A stretch of 7,471 nt of DNA from NCBI GenBank assembly GCA_964462145.1, contig CAYWYB010000277.1, positions 1 through 7,471 on the forward strand, given 5' to 3'. Below the pieces are notes generated by a model. That model saw nothing but the letters and a program-made list of their open reading frames with translations, made no database searches and had not been told where the DNA came from. The stretch comes from GCA-2731375 sp964462145. GTDB taxonomy: Bacteria > Pseudomonadota > Alphaproteobacteria > GCA-2731375. The position numbers were made by a program, and so were the translations under genes. This document shows positions 6,050-7,471 of this stretch, one piece after another; the stretch's first letter is position 1; each line of letters starts with the position of its first letter.

Positions 6050-6835
6050 ATGGAATATCAGCATATCAAGGTGGAACGGGGCGGCGAGATCGCCACGGTG
6101 ACCTTCAATCGGCCGGAAAAGGCCAACGCGCTTAACTATCGTCACCTCGAGGAGATCGAGCATGCCGCGCTCAGCTTCCGCGATGACGAAGAGGCGCGGG
6201 TGGTGATTTTCACCGGCGCCGGCAAACACTTCAATTCCGGCGCCGATCTGACCGGCAAGCTGCCGCGGCATCCCCGCCTGACGGTGCACCGCCGTAACAG
6301 CCGCATGGGCCAGCGCTGCATTCAGTCACTGCTGGATATGGATCAGATTACCATCGCCGCCTGGAACGGCGCCGCCATGGGCGGCGGCGCCTGCATCGCT
6401 ACGGCGCTAGATTTCCGCATCGGGGCGCGGGATTGCTTCATGTCCTATCCTGAAATTCTGATCGGCGTAAACCTGATGTGGCAGAGCCTGCCTTTGTGCG
6501 TGCATCTGGTCGGGCCGGCGCGGGCCAAGCAACTGGTGATCGGCGGCAAGCATATTCCGGGACCGACCTTGCTGGAATGGGGCGCATTGGATGAAATGGT
6601 TGAGCCGGATCAGGTCATGGACAAGGCCATGGAATGGGCCCGGCACTATGCCGGCCAACCGCCCGTGGCGGCGCAAATGATCAAGCGCAGCGTCAATGCG
6701 ATCTCTGGCGCCTTGGACCGTTCGATCATGCACATGGATTTCGACCAGAATATCCTAAGCGCCGAGACAGAGGACGCGGCCCATGCCGCCGAATCCTACC
6801 TGGCCAAGCGCCCGCCGACGTTTAGGGGGAATTAG
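6050..6835 (+). CDS. Enoyl-CoA hydratase/isomerase (crotonase) family protein with altered active site
   Basis: A 261-residue member of the crotonase superfamily, which handles acyl-CoA thioesters in beta-oxidation-like pathways. Oxyanion-hole segments are visible: HFNSGADL (60-67, A65) and GAAMGGG (107-113). Compared with rat mitochondrial enoyl-CoA hydratase, the first catalytic glutamate (in GGGCE) aligns with Cys115 (GGGAC), while the second (QPE) is kept as E135 in SYPEILIGV. The usual GAGG segment after that is replaced by NLMWQSLP. Classic hydratase activity is therefore doubtful; an isomerase-like or other CoA-ester reaction fits better, since delta3-delta2 isomerases depend mainly on the second glutamate position. 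The ATG at 6050 is chosen because the fold begins there and AAAGG (6037-6041) precedes it at 8 bases. The open frame extends further upstream, but those 47 codons overlap the kinase end and do not look crotonase-like. Confidence 0.92.
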   Translation: MEYQHIKVERGGEIATVTFNRPEKANALNYRHLEEIEHAALSFRDDEEARVVIFTGAGKHFNSGADLTGKLPRHPRLTVHRRNSRMGQRCIQSLLDMDQITIAAWNGAAMGGGACIATALDFRIGARDCFMSYPEILIGVNLMWQSLPLCVHLVGPARAKQLVIGGKHIPGPTLLEWGALDEMVEPDQVMDKAMEWARHYAGQPPVAAQMIKRSVNAISGALDRSIMHMDFDQNILSAETEDAAHAAESYLAKRPPTFRGN

Positions 6836-6849
6836 CGGATGCTTAACTC

Positions 6850-6874
6850 CTATTCATCATAATACTGCGAATAG
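6850..6874 (+). terminator. Possible weak stem-loop after the crotonase gene
   Basis: CTATTC (6850-6855) pairs with GAATAG (6869-6874) over a 13-base loop and is followed by TTTGT. The stem is only 6 base pairs and AT-rich, so termination would be weak; it could equally be chance. Confidence 0.2.
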
Positions 6875-6916
6875 TTTGTATCCGACGGACGCCACAATGT
6901 CTTGAGAGCATGCGCG

Positions 6917-7342
6917 ATGCGATATTGGTACAAAATTGACGTGGACCTTGGCTGTGTCTTCGCGAAACGGTCGGGGCCTTATGAACACGCAGGCTGGATG
7001 GCCACCTATGAGGCCATCGACAACGATCCGGCTTTGCAATATGGCATGAACCGCATTTATGACTATCGAGATGCCGAGGGCGCGCCCAGCAAGTCGGAAA
7101 CGCTTAGCTATGTCAGGTATTTCAATGACCTGGATAAAAAACTGGGGCCGCGAAAGGTCGCCAGCGTGGTGCCGGAACTCCATAGTTTCGGTATGAGTCG
7201 CATGTACGGCATCCTACGGTCCGATACGGCCGCTGAAGTTTGCCAATTCAGAACACTTGAAGAGGCAATGGTCTGGTTGGACTTACCGCCTGGGTTCGCT
7301 GATCCTTTTCCTTCTCTTGAAGAGATGAACGCCGCGGAATAG
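6917..7342 (+). CDS. SpoIIAA-like (STAS/SEC14-like fold) small protein, hypothetical
   Basis: A 141-residue soluble protein. The layout matches small SpoIIAA-like proteins common in alphaproteobacteria: an N-terminal strand (YWYKIDVDLGCVFAKRSG), a helix ending in a DPALQYGMNRIYDYRDAEG-type segment (about residues 39-57), a charged middle helix, a strand (KVASVVPE) and a C-terminal helix with FRTLEEAMVWLDLP. Family members are mostly uncharacterised; no enzymatic residues are assigned and no anti-sigma partner is present. The ATG at 6917 is preceded by a weak GAGAG at 6904-6908. A TTG at 6902 in the same frame would add five residues (RACA-type sequence) without a better ribosome site, so I prefer the ATG. 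The gene lies about 80 bases after the crotonase and converges on the amidotransferase gene, with 12 bases between their stop codons and no terminator visible. Confidence 0.8.
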   Translation: MRYWYKIDVDLGCVFAKRSGPYEHAGWMATYEAIDNDPALQYGMNRIYDYRDAEGAPSKSETLSYVRYFNDLDKKLGPRKVASVVPELHSFGMSRMYGILRSDTAAEVCQFRTLEEAMVWLDLPPGFADPFPSLEEMNAAE

Positions 7343-7354
7343 CCCCATTGCACA

Positions 7355-7471
7355 CTATGCCGCCCGTTCCGATGCGCCTTTCTCCGGCAGCAGGGTCGCC
7401 AGGACGTTTTCGACGATTTGCAGACCGGCCTGGTTGTCCATGGACAGGATGCTCTCGGGGTGGAACTGTAC
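7355..7471 (-). CDS. C-terminal fragment of class I glutamine amidotransferase, anthranilate synthase type (TrpG or fused TrpE-TrpG)
   Basis: Only the last 38 residues and the stop (complement of 7355-7357) are in the window. They begin VQFHPESILS, the conserved end of class I glutamine amidotransferase domains whose His and Glu belong to the Cys-His-Glu triad that frees ammonia from glutamine. The HPES form followed by a helix (GLQIVENVLATLL) fits the TrpG/PabA group, which feeds ammonia to chorismate for anthranilate or aminodeoxychorismate. Alphaproteobacteria often carry TrpE and TrpG fused in one chain, which this fragment may be, but the N-terminal part is beyond the edge. The family assignment is good; the choice of TrpG, PabA or fused TrpE(G) is open. 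Confidence 0.8.
   Translation of the reverse strand, partial: VQFHPESILSMDNQAGLQIVENVLATLLPEKGASERAA

Noticed and set aside
5245..6051. 268-codon minus-strand open frame opposite the kinase end
   Set aside because: It overlaps the intact ATPase and receiver domains on the plus strand and has no motifs.
6902..6916. TTG start five codons upstream for the SpoIIAA-like gene
   Set aside because: It gives no better ribosome site and adds residues that do not fit the family start; the ATG at 6917 is preferred, though not proven.

Overview
The window is GC-rich, with short spacers and mostly Shine-Dalgarno-led genes. It looks like an alphaproteobacterial chromosome, perhaps Rhodospirillales-like. 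That is inference from gene content: a soluble PAS hybrid kinase, a CxxHxxC ferredoxin paired with a P450, a SpoIIAA-like protein and the end of an anthranilate-synthase-type amidotransferase gene. No rRNA, tRNA, insertion sequence, CRISPR array or phage gene was recognised.

Left part (1-2031): a ferredoxin and a class I cytochrome P450 lie in tandem on the minus strand; the P450 runs off the left edge and lacks its haem-binding end. Diverging from them across a 115-base region is a classical SDR dehydrogenase. The ferredoxin can pass electrons to the P450, and the SDR could oxidise a hydroxylated product. This is a plausible oxidative module for a hydrophobic substrate (terpenoid, steroid or alicyclic), but the substrate cannot be read from the sequence.

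Middle (2032-3532): an AT-richer spacer leads to a small basic lipoprotein of unknown function. A strong GC-rich inverted repeat follows, then a 216-residue protein that looks like two fused dimeric alpha/beta-barrel (NIPSNAP/EthD-like) halves.

Right part (3546-7471): a good promoter candidate precedes a 781-residue soluble hybrid histidine kinase with three PAS domains, HisKA, HATPase_c and a C-terminal receiver, which appears to start at TTG. Next come a crotonase-superfamily protein that has lost the first of the two hydratase glutamates and a SpoIIAA-like small protein. The C-terminus of a class I glutamine amidotransferase (anthranilate synthase type, minus strand) enters from the right edge.

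P450, ferredoxin, SDR and crotonase fit a catabolic neighbourhood. The kinase may sense a related signal, but no partner regulator is in the window. I found no clear new multi-gene system. The best leads are the altered crotonase active site, the orphan hairpin at 2714-2760, the lipoprotein and the duplicated-barrel protein.
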